NCBI RefSeq assembly: GCF_947179515.1 | Contig: NC_067481.1 | Location: 86,615,547 to 86,679,546 of the forward strand | DNA: 64,000 nucleotides | Reading direction: 5' to 3' | Source: Apodemus sylvaticus | Lineage: Eukaryota > Chordata > Mammalia > Rodentia > Muridae | Part shown: positions 1 through 11,410 of the stretch, one piece after another | Numbering within the stretch: position 1 is the first letter of the stretch | How the letters are laid out: the number at the start of each line of letters is the position of its first letter | The notes under the pieces: generated by a model | Told to the model about the DNA's origin: nothing | The model's input: only the letters and a program-made list of their open reading frames with translations | Database searches by the model: none | Made by a program: the position numbers and the translations under genes

Positions 1-484
1 AGGGTACTCCTACAGCTGATAAACAGCTTCAGTGACATGATTAATATAAAATTAGCTCAACAAATCAGTAGCCTTCCTCTACTCAAAGGATAAACAGGCT
101 GAAAAAGAAATTAGGGAAACGACACCCTTCCCAATAGTCACAAATAAAATAAAATACCTCAGTGTGACTCTAACCAAGCAAGTGAAAGATCTGTATGACA
201 AAAACTTCAAGAACTGAAGAAAGAAATTGAAGATCTCAGAAGATGGAAAGAGTTCTTATGCTTATGGAATTCCAGGATTACTATAGTAAAAATTGTCATC
301 TTTCCTAAAGCAATCTAAGATTCAATGCAATTCCCATCAAAATTCCAACTCTCTTCATAAAGATAGAGCAATTCTAAAATTCATTTGAAATAACAAAAAT
401 ACCAGGACTAGTCTCAACAATAAAAGAACTTCTGGCAGAATCACTATCCCTGATTTCAAACTGTACTACAGAGCAATAGTGATA

Positions 485-517
<33 letters not shown>

Positions 518-1090
518 CCCTGCATGAAGCCAGGAGGTAGTGGTGCACGCCTGTAATCCCAGCACTCTGGGAGGGGGTGGGGTACAGAGACAGGTGGATT
601 TCTGACTTTGAGGCCAGCCTGGACTACAGAGTGAGTTCCCAGGACAGCCATGGCTATACAGAGAAACCCTGTCTCGAAAAAAACAAAATAAAAACAAACA
701 AACAAACAAAAACACCCTGCATGTTATTGGTACAGAGACAGGCAGGAAGATCAATAGAATAGAATTGAACACCCAGAAATGAACCCACATACCTATGGCA
801 ACTTGATCTCTGACAAATGAGCTAAAACCATCCAGTGGTAAAAAGACAGCATTTTCAACAATGGTGCTAGTTCAACTGGTGGTCAGCATGTAGAAGAATA
901 CAAATGGATAGATTTATCTCTTTGTACAAAGCTCAAGTCCAAGTGGGTCAAAGACCTCAACATAATACCAGATACACTGAAACTAATAGAAGAGAAATGG
1001 GGGAATATCATCAAATAAATGTGCATAGGGGACAATTTCCTGAAGAGAACACCAATGGTTTATGCTCTGAGATTAAGAGTTGACAAATGG
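1..1090 (+). mobile_element. Old L1 LINE, 3' half of ORF2 (outer element)
   Basis: This is the C-terminal part of L1 ORF2, downstream of the reverse-transcriptase active site, reading left to right. Recognisable blocks are the segment around 120-215 (KYL-x-VTLTKQVKDLYDK-like), the 'YYRAIVIK' region near 460-490 and the 'ALR-x-R-x-DKW' region at 1060-1090. Many stops and small indels show that it is dead. The 5' side is cut by the window edge. It is interrupted first by a B1 (527-713) and then at 1090 by the HAL1-like element, and it resumes at 3721. It is the host of both and so the oldest layer here. The family call is firm; the subfamily is not determined. Confidence 0.9.
527..713 (+). mobile_element. 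B1 SINE inserted in L1 ORF2
   Basis: A near full-length 7SL-derived B1 on the plus strand. It starts at the 'gccaggaggtagtggtgcac' head and contains 'cctgtaatcccagcac' and the 'gaggccagcctggactacag' core, with an A-rich (AAAC)n tail. It is flanked by a target-site duplication 'accctgcatg' at 517-526 and 714-723, and the host L1 reads through correctly when the B1 is removed. B1 is non-autonomous and uses L1 ORF2 for retroposition. Confidence 0.95.
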
Positions 1091-1541
1091 GAGTCTTCCC
1101 TGCACCATTTGCACCAGGGAGCCTGGAGACTCCGCAGCCTTCTGTGTGTAGTCTGCCAAGAGGGAGTGATCTCCCAGCATGCTTTCACTTTTGAACACAG
1201 AGGTGAGATCTCCACCTTCTCTCTGGAGGGAACCCAGCTAGGAGTACACAGGGCCCAAGATCTGTGGAGCAGCTGGGACAGAAGTCTTCCCCTTGCCATT
1301 TGCACCAGGGAGCCAGCAGACTCCACAGCCTTCTGTGATCAGTGGAGCAGCTTGGTCGGAAGTCCTCCTGCCTCCTGCCATTTGCACAGAGGAGATGGGA
1401 AACTCCACAGTCTTTTGTGCATAGCCTGCCAGGAGAGATCTCCCAGCACTGCTTTCACTTTTGAGCTCACAGGAGTAAGGACTTACAGGCCCATAGGAAG
1501 AACAAACTCCAGCCAGTGACAAGAATACCAACTAGCACCAG
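1091..1541 (+). promoter_or_regulatory. 5' region of the HAL1-like element, repeated units
   Basis: GC-richer than its surroundings and built from diverged repeats. The motif 'catttgcaccagggagcc' near 1107 recurs near 1299 and, degenerate, near 1380. 'ctgctttcacttttgag'-like and 'tctcccagca' segments also recur. This resembles the monomer-built L1 promoters of murine rodents but is not the same monomer as in the L1 at 61.6 kb. Promoter function is inferred from position and layout only. Confidence 0.55.
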
Positions 1542-2685
1542 ATGGTGAAAGGCAAGCACAAGAACCTACCAACAGAAACCAAGGCCACATGGCAACTTAA
1601 GAACCCAGTTCTCCTACCACAGCAATTCTTGGATACCCCAACAACACCAGAAAATCAAGAGTTGGATTTAAAATCGTTTCTCATGATGCTGATAGAGTGC
1701 TTCAAGAAAGACTTAAGTAACTCCCTTAAAGAATTACAGGAGAACATTGGTCAACAGGTAAAAGCCCTTAAAGAGGAAACACAAAAACCCCCTAAAGAAA
1801 TAGAGGAGATCATAGGTCAACAGGCAGAAGCCTTAAAAAACAAAAATCCCTTAAAGAATTTCAGGAAAACACAAACAATCAAGTGACAGAACTGAACAAA
1901 ACCATCCAGGATCTAAAAGTGGAAGTAGAAATAATAAAGAAATAACAAAGTGAGACATCTCTGGAGATAGAAAACCTTGGAAAGAATTCAGGAGTCATAG
2001 ATGCAAACAACAACAGAATACAAGAGATAGAAGAAAAAAACCTCAGGTGCTCAAAATACCATAGAAAATATTGACTCAAAAGTCAAAGAAAATGCAAAAT
2101 TCATAAATCTGGTAACTCAAAACATACAGGAAGTCAAGAACACAATGAGAAGACCAAACCTAAGGATTATAGTTATAGACAAGAGCAAGGATTTACATCT
2201 TAAAGGCCCAGTAAATATCCTCAACAAAATTGTAGAAGAAAGCTTCCCTAACCTAGAGAAAGAGATGCCCATGAACATACAAGAAGCCTTCAGAACTCCA
2301 ATCAGACTGGACCAGAACAGAAAATCCTCCCAGCACATAATAATCAAAACACCCAATTCACTAAACAAAGAATATTAAAAGCAGTAAGGGAAAAGAGGCA
2401 AGTAACTTATAAAAGCAGACCTATCAGAGTTATACCAGACTTCTCACCAGAGATGATGAAAGCTAGAAGATCCTGGGCAGACCTCATACAGACCCTAGAA
2501 GAACATAAATGCCAGCCCAGGCTACTATACCCAGCAAAACTCATTCATCATAGATGGAGAAATCAATATATTCCATGATAAAACCAAATTTGCACAGTAT
2601 CTGTCCACAAATCCAGCCCTACATAGGATAATTGATAGCAAATGCCAACATGAGGAGGAAACTACACTCTAGAAAAAGCAAGAAA
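1542..2685 (+). pseudogene. L1 ORF1p pseudogene of the HAL1-like element
   Basis: Relic of the L1 ORF1 protein, a trimeric nucleic-acid-binding chaperone. It starts MVKGKHKNLPTET, matching the usual MAKGK-type N terminus, followed by the proline-rich 'TPTTPENQELDLKSF' segment. The coiled-coil region holds a 22-residue (66-nt) repeat, with IGQQ-x-x-ALKEE units at 1746 and 1812. The frame then breaks (stop at 1884-1886). The RRM-like part resumes at 2145 with MRRPNLRIIVIDKSKD and runs through RLDQN to a stop near 2376, followed by recognisable C-terminal-domain DNA to about 2685. The normal stop codon after the ARK-like end is lost. It is not translatable as one protein. Confidence 0.87.
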
Positions 2686-2747
2686 GTTATCTTCTTCCAA
2701 CAAACTCAAAAGAAGGTACCCATACAAACATAAAAATAACATCAAAA

Positions 2748-2830
2748 ATAACAGGAAGCAACAATCACTATTCCCTAATATCTCTTAACAACAATGGAGT
2801 CAACTCCCCAATAAAAAGACATAGACTAAT
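2748..2830 (+). other. Residual start of L1 ORF2, abruptly truncated
   Basis: The inter-ORF spacer and the first ~28 codons of ORF2 are recognisable (TGSNNHYSLISLN-like). The initiator reads ATA instead of ATG. Homology stops at about 2830, where AT-rich tandem sequence begins. This is the breakpoint at which the parent L1 lost its ORF2 and original 3' UTR. Confidence 0.82.
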
Positions 2831-3700
2831 GAAATTTTACTCATGCAAATCCTTAATTTTATCAGAAAATATTTGTGATTCCCCTTTTAATTAATTTAGC
2901 AATTTCATTTATGTCTACCATTTTAGCTGCATTATTTTTCATGATAATCTTCAATTTTAATGTTTCTATATACTTCCTCTACTTTATCAGAAATGTTTTT
3001 AATGTAAATCTTTGATTTTATCACAAATGTTTCTAATTCCACCTTCAATTAATTTAGAAAGAGTTTTTACATCAACCATTCTTTATGAAAAATTTTCCAT
3101 GAAATAGTCAATTTTAACATGTTTATTTATGTCTATTTGTTTCTTGAATTTTACCAGAAATATTTTCCATGTAAATCTTCAATGTTATCTGAAAATGTTA
3201 TAATTCCACCTTCAATCAACTTAGAATTATCTTTATGCCTATTATTTAATCTATATAATTTCCATGATAATCTTTAATTTTAATGTTTTTCTATATATTT
3301 CTACAATTTTATCAGAAATATTTTCCACGTAAATCTTCAAATTTATCAGAAAATGTCTATAATTCCACTTTTAATCAACATAGGAATACTTTTATGTCTA
3401 CCATTATTATATCTATATTAAATTTTCCATGATAATCTTCAATTCTAACATGTTTTTCTACATTTTCTACAATTTTATCAGAACTATTTTCCACATAAAT
3501 CTTTAATTCTATCATAAAATGGTAAAATGGTTCTATCTCATATTTCAATTAATTCAGCAATGTTTTACATGTCTACCACTTTACTCCTTAATTTTCCATG
3601 AAAATTGCCAATTTTAACATGTTTTCTGAAATATGTTACATGTAAATCTTTAATTTTATCATAAAGTGTTTTTACTTCCCTTTACTTCCCTTTTCAATAA
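2831..3700 (+). repeat. AT-rich tandem array, about 155-175-bp period, ~5 units
   Basis: The same ordered motifs recur: a 'ttttatcagaaa' segment, 'aattccacctt', an 'aatyaayttag' segment, 'atgtctacca', 'ttttccatgataatc' and 'taacatgttttt'. The third motif begins near 2887, 3044, 3211, 3369 and 3544, giving spacings of 157, 167, 158 and 175 bp. It ends with a doubled 'tttacttccc' and an A-rich tail (3695-3720). It does not match the L1 3' UTRs seen elsewhere in the window. Origin unknown. Confidence 0.85.
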
Positions 3701-3720
3701 ATAAAATTAAAATAAAAAAA

Positions 3721-3832
3721 AGAATTGACAAATGGAACCTCATAAAATTGCAAAGTTTCTGAAAGGCTAAGCACACTGTCCATAGGACAAAATGGCCATG
3801 AAAAGATTGGGAAAAGATCTTTACGAAGACTG
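3721..3832 (+). mobile_element. Outer L1 ORF2 resumes
   Basis: Begins with the second copy of the TSD and continues the ORF2 sequence exactly where it stopped at 1090 ('gacaaatgg aacctcataaaa'), to 'gggaaaagatctttacgaag'. Homology then ends. The continuity proves that 1091-3720 is an insertion. Confidence 0.88.
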
Positions 3833-6800
3833 ATGTTTTTGAGAGAGCTTTGCTTTTAAACCCAGATTTATTGCCAAAGAAGGGGATTTTCCTCAGTTTG
3901 TCCTAGAGTTTTGGACATTTTGTTTTCTGAGTTTATTCATGTTATTAAGGAAAATACACCAGCCTTATGTAGACAAAAGGCAATGTCTAATCCCATTTAA
4001 CTAACCACCACTACAGGTCAGGTATTTCCAAACATCATTGGGTAATTACAACAGAATCTGGTTATTCATCCCATCTCTCCTTTGAGAGTCTTCTGCTGGA
4101 ATATTCCCTGTTCATTTTGTTGATTGTGATTCTGTGTTTTCCATCTCTAATCATGACAGTAATGATCATTGTGATGTTAAGATGCAATTAGCTCCTGAAT
4201 CTACATTGACTCTAAGAAGGATCATACTTTTCTTGTGAATTCTTCCTAATTTTTATTATGTGTCTCTATGAATTTATATGCCCAAATTAAGTTTTCTTAC
4301 TCTTTTTAATTGAAGATATTCATGTTTTTATACATAAAAGCTATATTTTTGGACTTGATACATAATCTATGCCACTTTTAACTTCTTTTTTATTATATCA
4401 CCATATAATATTACTATTTCACCACTAAAATAATAGACACATATTTTAGGTTATAAGTCACCAAGCTGAATAATGAGCATATAAATCACTAATTTTATAT
4501 TTTAAAATATGTTATGAATTGTGATATTGAAAGGCATACATTTTCATATATTAATAGTTGTAGTTATTTGGGGCTTCCCATTTCAGATGGTATAAAATAT
4601 ACACAATATGATTTATTATCTTATAAATGTTAGGAAAGCAAAGAGAAATGTTATAATAAAGGGAATTCAAGTTTTCTTTATATAGACAGATTATATGTCT
4701 GGTAGGGACATATTAATAGATGATAGGTAGATAGGTACTAGATGAAAGATGATAGATAATGCATGATAGATGATTATAGATTTATATAGATAGAATATTG
4801 ATATACTAACTATCACATATATCAAAATGAAATTTCATATTAAATGTTGATTTTGATAATGCATATATTAAATGTTCTCCTTTATGATAATCTTATCATA
4901 TATATAGTCCTCTAATGAGTGAACCAAATATTTGTGTTTCAGAACTGCATTATTTTTAGCAAACATTGAGGCAACACCAATTTAACTTCTGCACATATGA
5001 GTCCTTTTGCAATTCGGCTTGACCTTGAATATAATTATTTTTCTAGCTGCAAGGGCTTAAATATATGATGCCTCACATGTTGTCAGATGTGTGGCAGTTC
5101 TGAAATGTGTAAAACTTAGAGTGAAACCTATATATAAGTGCACAGTTTTCAAAGACCAGATCTAGTCCTGTTGTGAAAAAGTGTTAACTGGAAAAGATTG
5201 TTAGCCAGAAATATGTCTTCCTCTTCAGCAAACCCAAATTCAGCAAGCTCCAGTTCCTTGCTTGAGTGCCACTCATATAAACTATAAATGCTTATTCAGG
5301 ACTACTGAGTACTATTTTATTCAGTGCCTAGTAAGAGAGACACAGGGAATGAAAAGCCGTATGCTAGAAGCATCCTGATAACCAATCCTTGCTTATTTTC
5401 ATATTTATGAAATATATATTAAGTAGATGAAACACATGACATCATTAGAGTGTACAAAGAGTTTGGACTTTTTGACATTTCCCTCTTTTAACTGCATCCT
5501 CAATCATTCTGGATTATCATCTACTAATTCCCAACAAAAGTGGAAAACACTTATCAATATGTAAATACCAATATTTTTGTGGTTTCCACTTAGAAAAACA
5601 CTAGTAAGGCTTGGTCAATGCTAAAAGCCATGTAATTATAATGAGGAGACAAGAGTAACTACCAGCTGATAAAATATTTTCAGGACACAGGTAAGATGAA
5701 AACAGATGAATTATCCATGGTAGACTTGGGAAAGAGAAGGGACATGGATCCTGCTTAGTGGCATAAGAGATTTATGGGTTTCTCAAAGGAGCAGCTGGGG
5801 AACCTAACTGTGAAATCCTGAAGGAAGTTTCCATTGGACGTTTAAATAATTCCCATCAAGGTCAAATATGAAAATATCACCAGATGGTAGTTTATGCTTT
5901 TCAATGATAAAATGAAAATTAGCATGCTGGGTCATACAAAAGGCAGAGGGTCAAAAGACAAATTCAATGTAGAGACATTAGAGTGTGAGAAAGACTCTAG
6001 TCCTTCATCACATGTTCAGGACGATGATTTTTTGCACTGATTTTTTGGTTCTAGCACCTCACAAAGAGCTAATGGCATGTCAGTCTATAGAATCAGACCC
6101 AAGTGATAAAATCTCTACTTTACTTTAGAAGGACTAGCTATATAAATAAAAAGGTAGAGCTAGGCTCTGCAATGGGAAGCTGGGGAAAAGATTTAAGTGT
6201 GACAGCTTAGCTTAGTAATCCTCAACGAATGCTGCCCTATGAGAATGGAATCTGACTCGAGAAAATAACAGATGATGGGAATGTCTTCAGTGAAGGAGAA
6301 TGGGATAGAAGAACAACCTGGGCACAGAAAAACTTTCTCTAAAGATCCAATAACATATAGGGCATAAAAATATACAGAGTGACTAGAGATAAGAATGGAG
6401 CATAGGAAGGGGTGGGAATCCATTCTGACCATTCAAAGGACCCTACGCATGTGTGGCAAAGTTTTTTTGGGGAGACACAATATTCATATATCTACATACC
6501 CTAGAAAAGAGACCAAATATAAATAATCCCAAAGTCAGACCTGGAGGACCAATGAGTTTGATTAGAGTTTTTTATATGAATGTAGGTGTGAAAGGACACT
6601 TACAAGAAAAGAAATTAATACAAGAAAGGTGTGTCACCAAAATCTGCCATAGGCAACCAAAATTGGGAACCTGGAGCACTGTGTACAGTCTATGGGCATC
6701 TTTCCAGGTTGAAGATTGTCCTTCCAGGTCACTCAGTTTGTCTGAAGCTGTTCCAAAGCAACTCAGGTTTTCATTGTTTCTTTGAAGCAATTACTCTGAT

Positions 6801-8065
6801 TTCTCTTTTCCTTGAGGCTTATCAAGTCTAGAAATCACTCCTATTAGTAGTTATTGTTTACATGCTTTTGGGAACTAAAGAGTGAATCTGGTCAATTTCA
6901 GAGACTTCCTGAATCAGTTATGAGTTTCATTCTTGCTGTCTCAATGATCTTGACTGTAGAATGACGTGTTTCAAACTGTGAGGGAAAGAGTCCATAACAT
7001 AAGCCATATAGCAAAGCCCAAGGTTCACTTAAGAGGAAAAAGTATGCACTGGAAGAATTGGGTATCAAGTGCAGCAAATGAAGGCATACCTGATAAACAG
7101 GTTGTTTGTAGTGGAAGTGGGTTGATAGATTGTACGAGAGACATATTGGAAGATATTGAGAGAATGAGAATATAGGATAGAGCTTGAGTGGAGAAGATCA
7201 ATATGCAAACAGATGGGACACATCCAAGTAACCTGTCCATTGCCACTAGCCATTAGTAGCATTTGTCCAAACTCTTTCATAGTGAGAGCCAGTTCATCTT
7301 GAAAATAAATGTAGTAATGTCACTATCTGGCTCAGGTTCAGAATTTTTAAATGGTCTAGGTTGTGAAAAGAGTAAATCTCCCATATAAAGTGTCATGGCA
7401 AAGAGGCATTAAAACGACCTGGTAGGAAAAAATGTGTGTCAGGCAGAGGGAAATCCACATCTTGGGTAATAAATTATGTTTCTACTTTCCTTGACAATTC
7501 TTTGCCTTGAGTTGATATAAGCAACATGTCTTTCCTTGTTTTTGTGACTTTGTGGAAGTAGCTGGCTACAAAAATGAGATTGATAGTGTGTAAGTGATAC
7601 AGGAAATTTAAATGTCCTAGAATACTACAGCTACTCAATTTACTGGACCTTAACATGAGGATAATTAGGCCAAACTCATGCCTTATGTCAAGAAGACTTC
7701 TGGATAATTCTGATACATGCTCATCTCTCAAAATCCTAGACGCTAAAGGGCAGGCAAAGGCTCAATGCTACTGTTCAACACTTTAGCAAATTAAAATCAT
7801 TTTGTGGTTAGTCTCCTCCATATGCATATTCAAACATGATGGCCTATGGAATCTGTTCACCAAGGCATATGTACTTAAACATTGAGCACTGAGTCTCTTA
7901 CTTATACTTTAGAATGCAGATAAAGGCAAAACAAATCAACCTTGCAAAAATGAGAATAGAAGATAGTAAACTAGATAACAATGACAAATGAGACATAAAA
8001 TTCAAGTCTAAGACCATATTTATACAGAGAAAATATCTGAAATGCTATATGTGGCAATTTGTAGA
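3833..8065. other. Repeat-poor AT-rich DNA, nothing assigned
   Basis: No SINE, LINE or LTR that I can name and no convincing coding frame. The longest frame (6453-6785, 110 codons) shows no domain or codon pattern. A degenerate GATA-type patch lies at 4715-4800. Stretches at 6000-6450 and 6860-7400 could hide old LTR sequence, but I cannot support this. Confidence 0.5.
4715..4800. repeat. Degenerate (GATA)n-like simple repeat
   Basis: Interrupted 'gatgatag' and 'tagataggta' units run across about 85 bp, followed by 'tatagatagaata'. Confidence 0.6.
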
Positions 8066-8068
8066 ACT

Positions 8069-8286
8069 CTCTCTCCCATCCCCTCTCCCTCTCCCCCTCC
8101 CTCCCCCTCCCCTTTTCCCTCTCCCTTGACCACCTCTTCCTCTCCCTCTACCTTTCTCCCTCCCTCCCCCTCTCTCTTTCCCTCTCTCCCACCCTGTCTC
8201 TGTCTCCATCTCTGATTCTGTCTCTGTCTCTCTATCTCTCCGTCTCTCTCTCCACATCTGCGTCTTCCTTCTCTCTCTCCACCCCA
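8069..8286. repeat. 218-bp polypyrimidine tract (CT-rich low complexity)
   Basis: The plus strand is almost entirely C and T, with CCCTCTCC-, CTCTGTCT- and TCTCTC-type units and rare A or G interruptions. The long minus-strand frame across it (Arg/Glu/Gly-rich) is a translation artefact. Such tracts can adopt triplex (H-DNA) structure. Confidence 0.95.
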
Positions 8287-8289
8287 AGC

Positions 8290-11095
8290 TTTCCATTTCT
8301 GTCTTTGGTTTAAATATATATAGCCTACTGAGTCTTTTACTGTTGAATATCTAATCACACCCCCCAAAAAATTCAGTAGTTTAAAATAGGAATTGATGAT
8401 CTCTCCTGGATGTATAAGTAAGGGTAACCATCAAAATAGTTTGAACTTCGACTTTGACAGTATTTGGGAATCTGCTTTGATAACATCTTCAGGAGCCTAC
8501 ATATCAATAGTAACTGAGCCTCAATGTAGGAAGATTGAAAATATTTCCACATCTTTGAATTCTCAATAGAGATAGGGAAGAAGAAAAGAAGGTTTCATGG
8601 CTGAGAAAGGACATGGAAAACTTACTTCTGTGGACAATTCTACTTCCACCTCATCCCCTTCCCAAAAATATATTATGAAAGTCTAGACAGGAAGCCATAA
8701 GAGAGACCTGATAAAAACGGTACTGTGGTAGGATGCTGGGATGCTACTTTCCACAGTGGATATAGATAACATGCAAGGATGCAGGAGGAAAAGGGCTCAG
8801 TTCTCTTTAGGGAATAGGCCACTGACTTTGAACGCACCCCAGGGAATGTATAAATAACACAAACTGAATGATTTTTTTTCCTCAAAGGATGATTAAGGAA
8901 GGCCTGGGAGGCAAATGCGATAGGAGTGCAAAATGCAAAATTCCCCAAGCAACAATAAAAATATTCTGTTGGAAAAAAACAAAAGAAAAAATGAAATGTG
9001 GAAGGAAAGAATAGATAGGCGAGAGACTGGGTATTGGGGAAAGAGAGAATGTAAGAATGAGAGATATTTATAAAGGATCGGGCAAACTTAAGCTGACTTT
9101 CCAGAGGTAGAAGAGAATACATAATCACTAGAAATTAGATTCTGTTTTTCACCCCTCCCTAAATATAGATTTCATTTGCATCGTCATCTCATCTGCTAAA
9201 TGTCATTTTTTAAATGTGAATTTTTAAATGTCAGCTAACAAGGAAGTTTGACTACTCAGTCTCTCCTGTTATTCTGAATCCACAACTCTATTATTAAGGG
9301 CATTTTAGGAGTTGATTGCTGATATTTTTAATTAAGCCCTGGCGTTTGCAAATTGCCTTAAAGAGAGATAATTTGAAAAAAAAGTTGAATGGATTATGTG
9401 GTGTATAATAGTAACATAGCCCTTTAGTGGCCAAAACATCTTTAGCAAATTTATACAAAGAAATATAATTGGAATATAATGGCTGAAACCTCCACTGAGC
9501 CACAAATTATGTATTGTTATAGACCAGTGTTTGGGGGTTTCACTGAAATTTCTGTTTCAGTTTGGGGTATGGATGAGAAACCTAGCCCAACTGGAAAACC
9601 TCTGAAGTCTTTCTAACTCAGTAATCCTATAATTCTAGTGTCCCTTTGCGTCTGACTCAAGCAAATTGTAGCGGGCTCTCTCCTCAACTCAGGCCCCTTG
9701 GATGCTCTCTAAAGGAGACTCAATTAATTGCTGTCTCCATTGTCACAATCAAATTATCTATTGTGTGAAAATCTGACTCTCTAATTAATGTTGTAGCATA
9801 TGTGCATTAATCTGTCTGGCCCTGCAGCTCTCTAATGAGACAAAAACTTGGTACAAGATCTTTCTTAAGAAATAATAAACTGACTGACTCGCCAAGACAC
9901 CATCACCTAATTAATAAAATGATAGCAAATTTTAAATCCCGGGGATGTAATTTTTTTCTGCACCAAAAATTGTTTTGCTCATTTGTAAAGGGACACAAGA
10001 AAGGATGTAAATTTAGCAGTTAGTAACCTTTGACTAAACAAGCAAACAAGAGATTAGATGGAATTAATATGGCCAGAAAGAATTTCTTGCAAAGTCTAGG
10101 AAGTCTGGGAATGTGAAAAAAGGAATCTGTAGCTCAGGAAATGGTCTGATAACAGTGACATCTAGTGGTAGTGGTCCCCATGCTCTCCTATCCCTAAATG
10201 AATTCACCAGAAAGGAAGCAAATCCAGAGAAGAAAATATTTTTCTATTATTTTCTTTTATTAGTACAGACATTCCAGTGATTAAAATATAACATTGCAAA
10301 AGAGAGAATAACTATTTCACAAAATTACAGAAGTTATCATCGCATGTGTATTCAATGAAGACATTTTTTTAGAGTGATGTAGAAGAGTTGACAAGACTAC
10401 AAGACTACAAGAAAGAAACTAGAATGCCTTTGTTTTTACATCCATAACTTTCCTTTTGACACAGAACTAGAGGGTTTTTTAAAATCTTTTGTTTTAATCT
10501 TTTGGAAATGCAGTCAACCCATGATATCTGTTTTGGTAGAAAACCCTCTGAATAACTATCTCCTGCGAGAGATACTGGGAAAAGCACAGCCAGACTCTGA
10601 ATTTCCTTACTTCCATTGATAGAGCTTGGCACTTTACAATAAATACTTTTCTCTCTGTTTGGAAAAACTCTACAATTCTTTGTCCTGATCCTTAAACTGT
10701 TACTTAGAAAATAGATTTTTAGCGATGAAGATTTTACTTCGACCTCTGGCAGACCACCTAGGGACTAGGGACTAGTCTATACTATTTCAGAAATTTCATG
10801 GACTCCCATAACAAACAAATCATAAAGTGGATTCGAATGCCTGAAGTTAGGGGTTTTATGATTTGCCTATGGCTTTCGAATAAGCATTGCCAGCCAGAGT
10901 AGAAAATCTTCATCCAAAAGACAGACAGACAAATATCAAGTACAAATTTAGATAAATAGTTAATATGATTCCTCACAACTTGTTTAAACATCCTTATTGG
11001 ATGTTCCGTATTCTCTTACTTAAATTGTTTTGATCTTCCGCCTACCTTCCATTTGACAATGTTGTCCATTTTCACATCCCCTTAAATTACTTTTA
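8290..11095. other. Mostly single-copy DNA
   Basis: No interspersed repeat recognised. It contains the enhancer-like block listed at 9690-10025. A short doublet 'gggactagggactag' lies near 10760. Apparent frames such as 8673-9128 (minus) have no recognisable features. Confidence 0.5.
9690..10025. other. Candidate conserved non-coding element (homeodomain/SOX-like site cluster)
   Basis: A repeat-free block with a palindromic CAATTAATTG (9721-9730), 'ctaattaatg' (9781-9790), 'gcattaatc' (~9804), 'taattaat' (~9907) and an inverted ATTGT-c-ACAAT pair (9739-9749). It also has a 'catatg' E-box and undecayed CpG ('cccgggg'). Motif density and sequence texture resemble developmental enhancers. Conservation was not tested. 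Confidence 0.35.
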
Positions 11096-11099
11096 CTCT

Positions 11100-11410
11100 C
11101 CTATTCCCCTGTCTATTGCTCCCCTCCTAATGGTCCAAGGTTTACTACTGATGGCTGCTATGGTTGCAACATGTTATATATTCAGCATCTGAAACTAGGA
11201 GCCACAGATTAGAAAGCATATGACATATATCACTCATTAAATTGTTTACGGTTGTATCTATCTACATGTAAATTTCAGGACAGTGATTCTCTTTACAGTT
11301 GAATCATTTCCCATCCTTTGCATATGTCTCATTTTCACTATTCATTAAACAACTGAAGAATATTTAGGTTGTTTCCATCTCTTAGCTATTGTGAATAAAG
11401 CAGGCATAGT
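11100..11410 (-). mobile_element. Old L1 fragment (ORF2 end / 3' UTR), antisense
   Basis: The ordered segments are typical of reverse-oriented L1: 'gaaactaggagccaca', 'tttacagttgaatcatttcc', 'acaactgaagaatatttagg' and 'cttagctattgtgaataaag'. High divergence suggests an old insertion. Confidence 0.65.

Larger units (their letters stand above)
1091..3720 (+). mobile_element. HAL1-like (half-L1) element: 5' UTR, ORF1, ORF2 stub, AT-rich tail
   Basis: A 2.63-kb retroposon sits inside the outer L1 between two copies of a 15-bp target-site duplication (agagttgacaaatgg at 1076-1090, agaattgacaaatgg at 3721-3735, one mismatch). In order it holds a repeated-unit 5' region (1091-1541), a decayed L1 ORF1 (1542 to about 2685), only the first ~83 bp of ORF2 (2748-2830), an AT-rich tandem array (2831-3700) and an A-rich terminus with AATAAA-like motifs. 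Having ORF1 but essentially no ORF2, with its own 3' end and its own TSD, is the definition of half-L1 elements, which are known from mammals including rat and mouse. That the whole interval moved as one unit is inferred from the TSD and the tail. The alternative is a chimeric L1 insertion with an internally replaced ORF2. Confidence 0.82.

Noticed and set aside
374..790. 138-codon minus-strand frame
   Set aside because: Reads antisense through an L1 and a B1 SINE. The RVSLYSHGCPG-type peptide is the usual B1 antisense artefact.
1019..1531. 166-codon plus frame and minus frames across the HAL1-like 5' region
   Set aside because: Spans the insertion junction at 1090 and a repeat-built 5' UTR. 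Repetitive peptide, no domain.
2831..3700. CRISPR-like array
   Set aside because: Repeats are long (~160 bp), diverged and contiguous with no unique spacers, in a mammalian retroposon.
6453..6785. 110-codon plus-strand frame
   Set aside because: No recognisable motif, and an equally long frame lies antisense to it.
8020..8367. 115-codon minus-strand frame rich in Arg/Glu/Gly
   Set aside because: It is the translation of the polypyrimidine tract. No sequence complexity and no start context.
8673..9128. 151-codon minus-strand frame
   Set aside because: Hydrophobic and Phe/Ser-rich from AT-rich DNA. No domain, no splice or start context.
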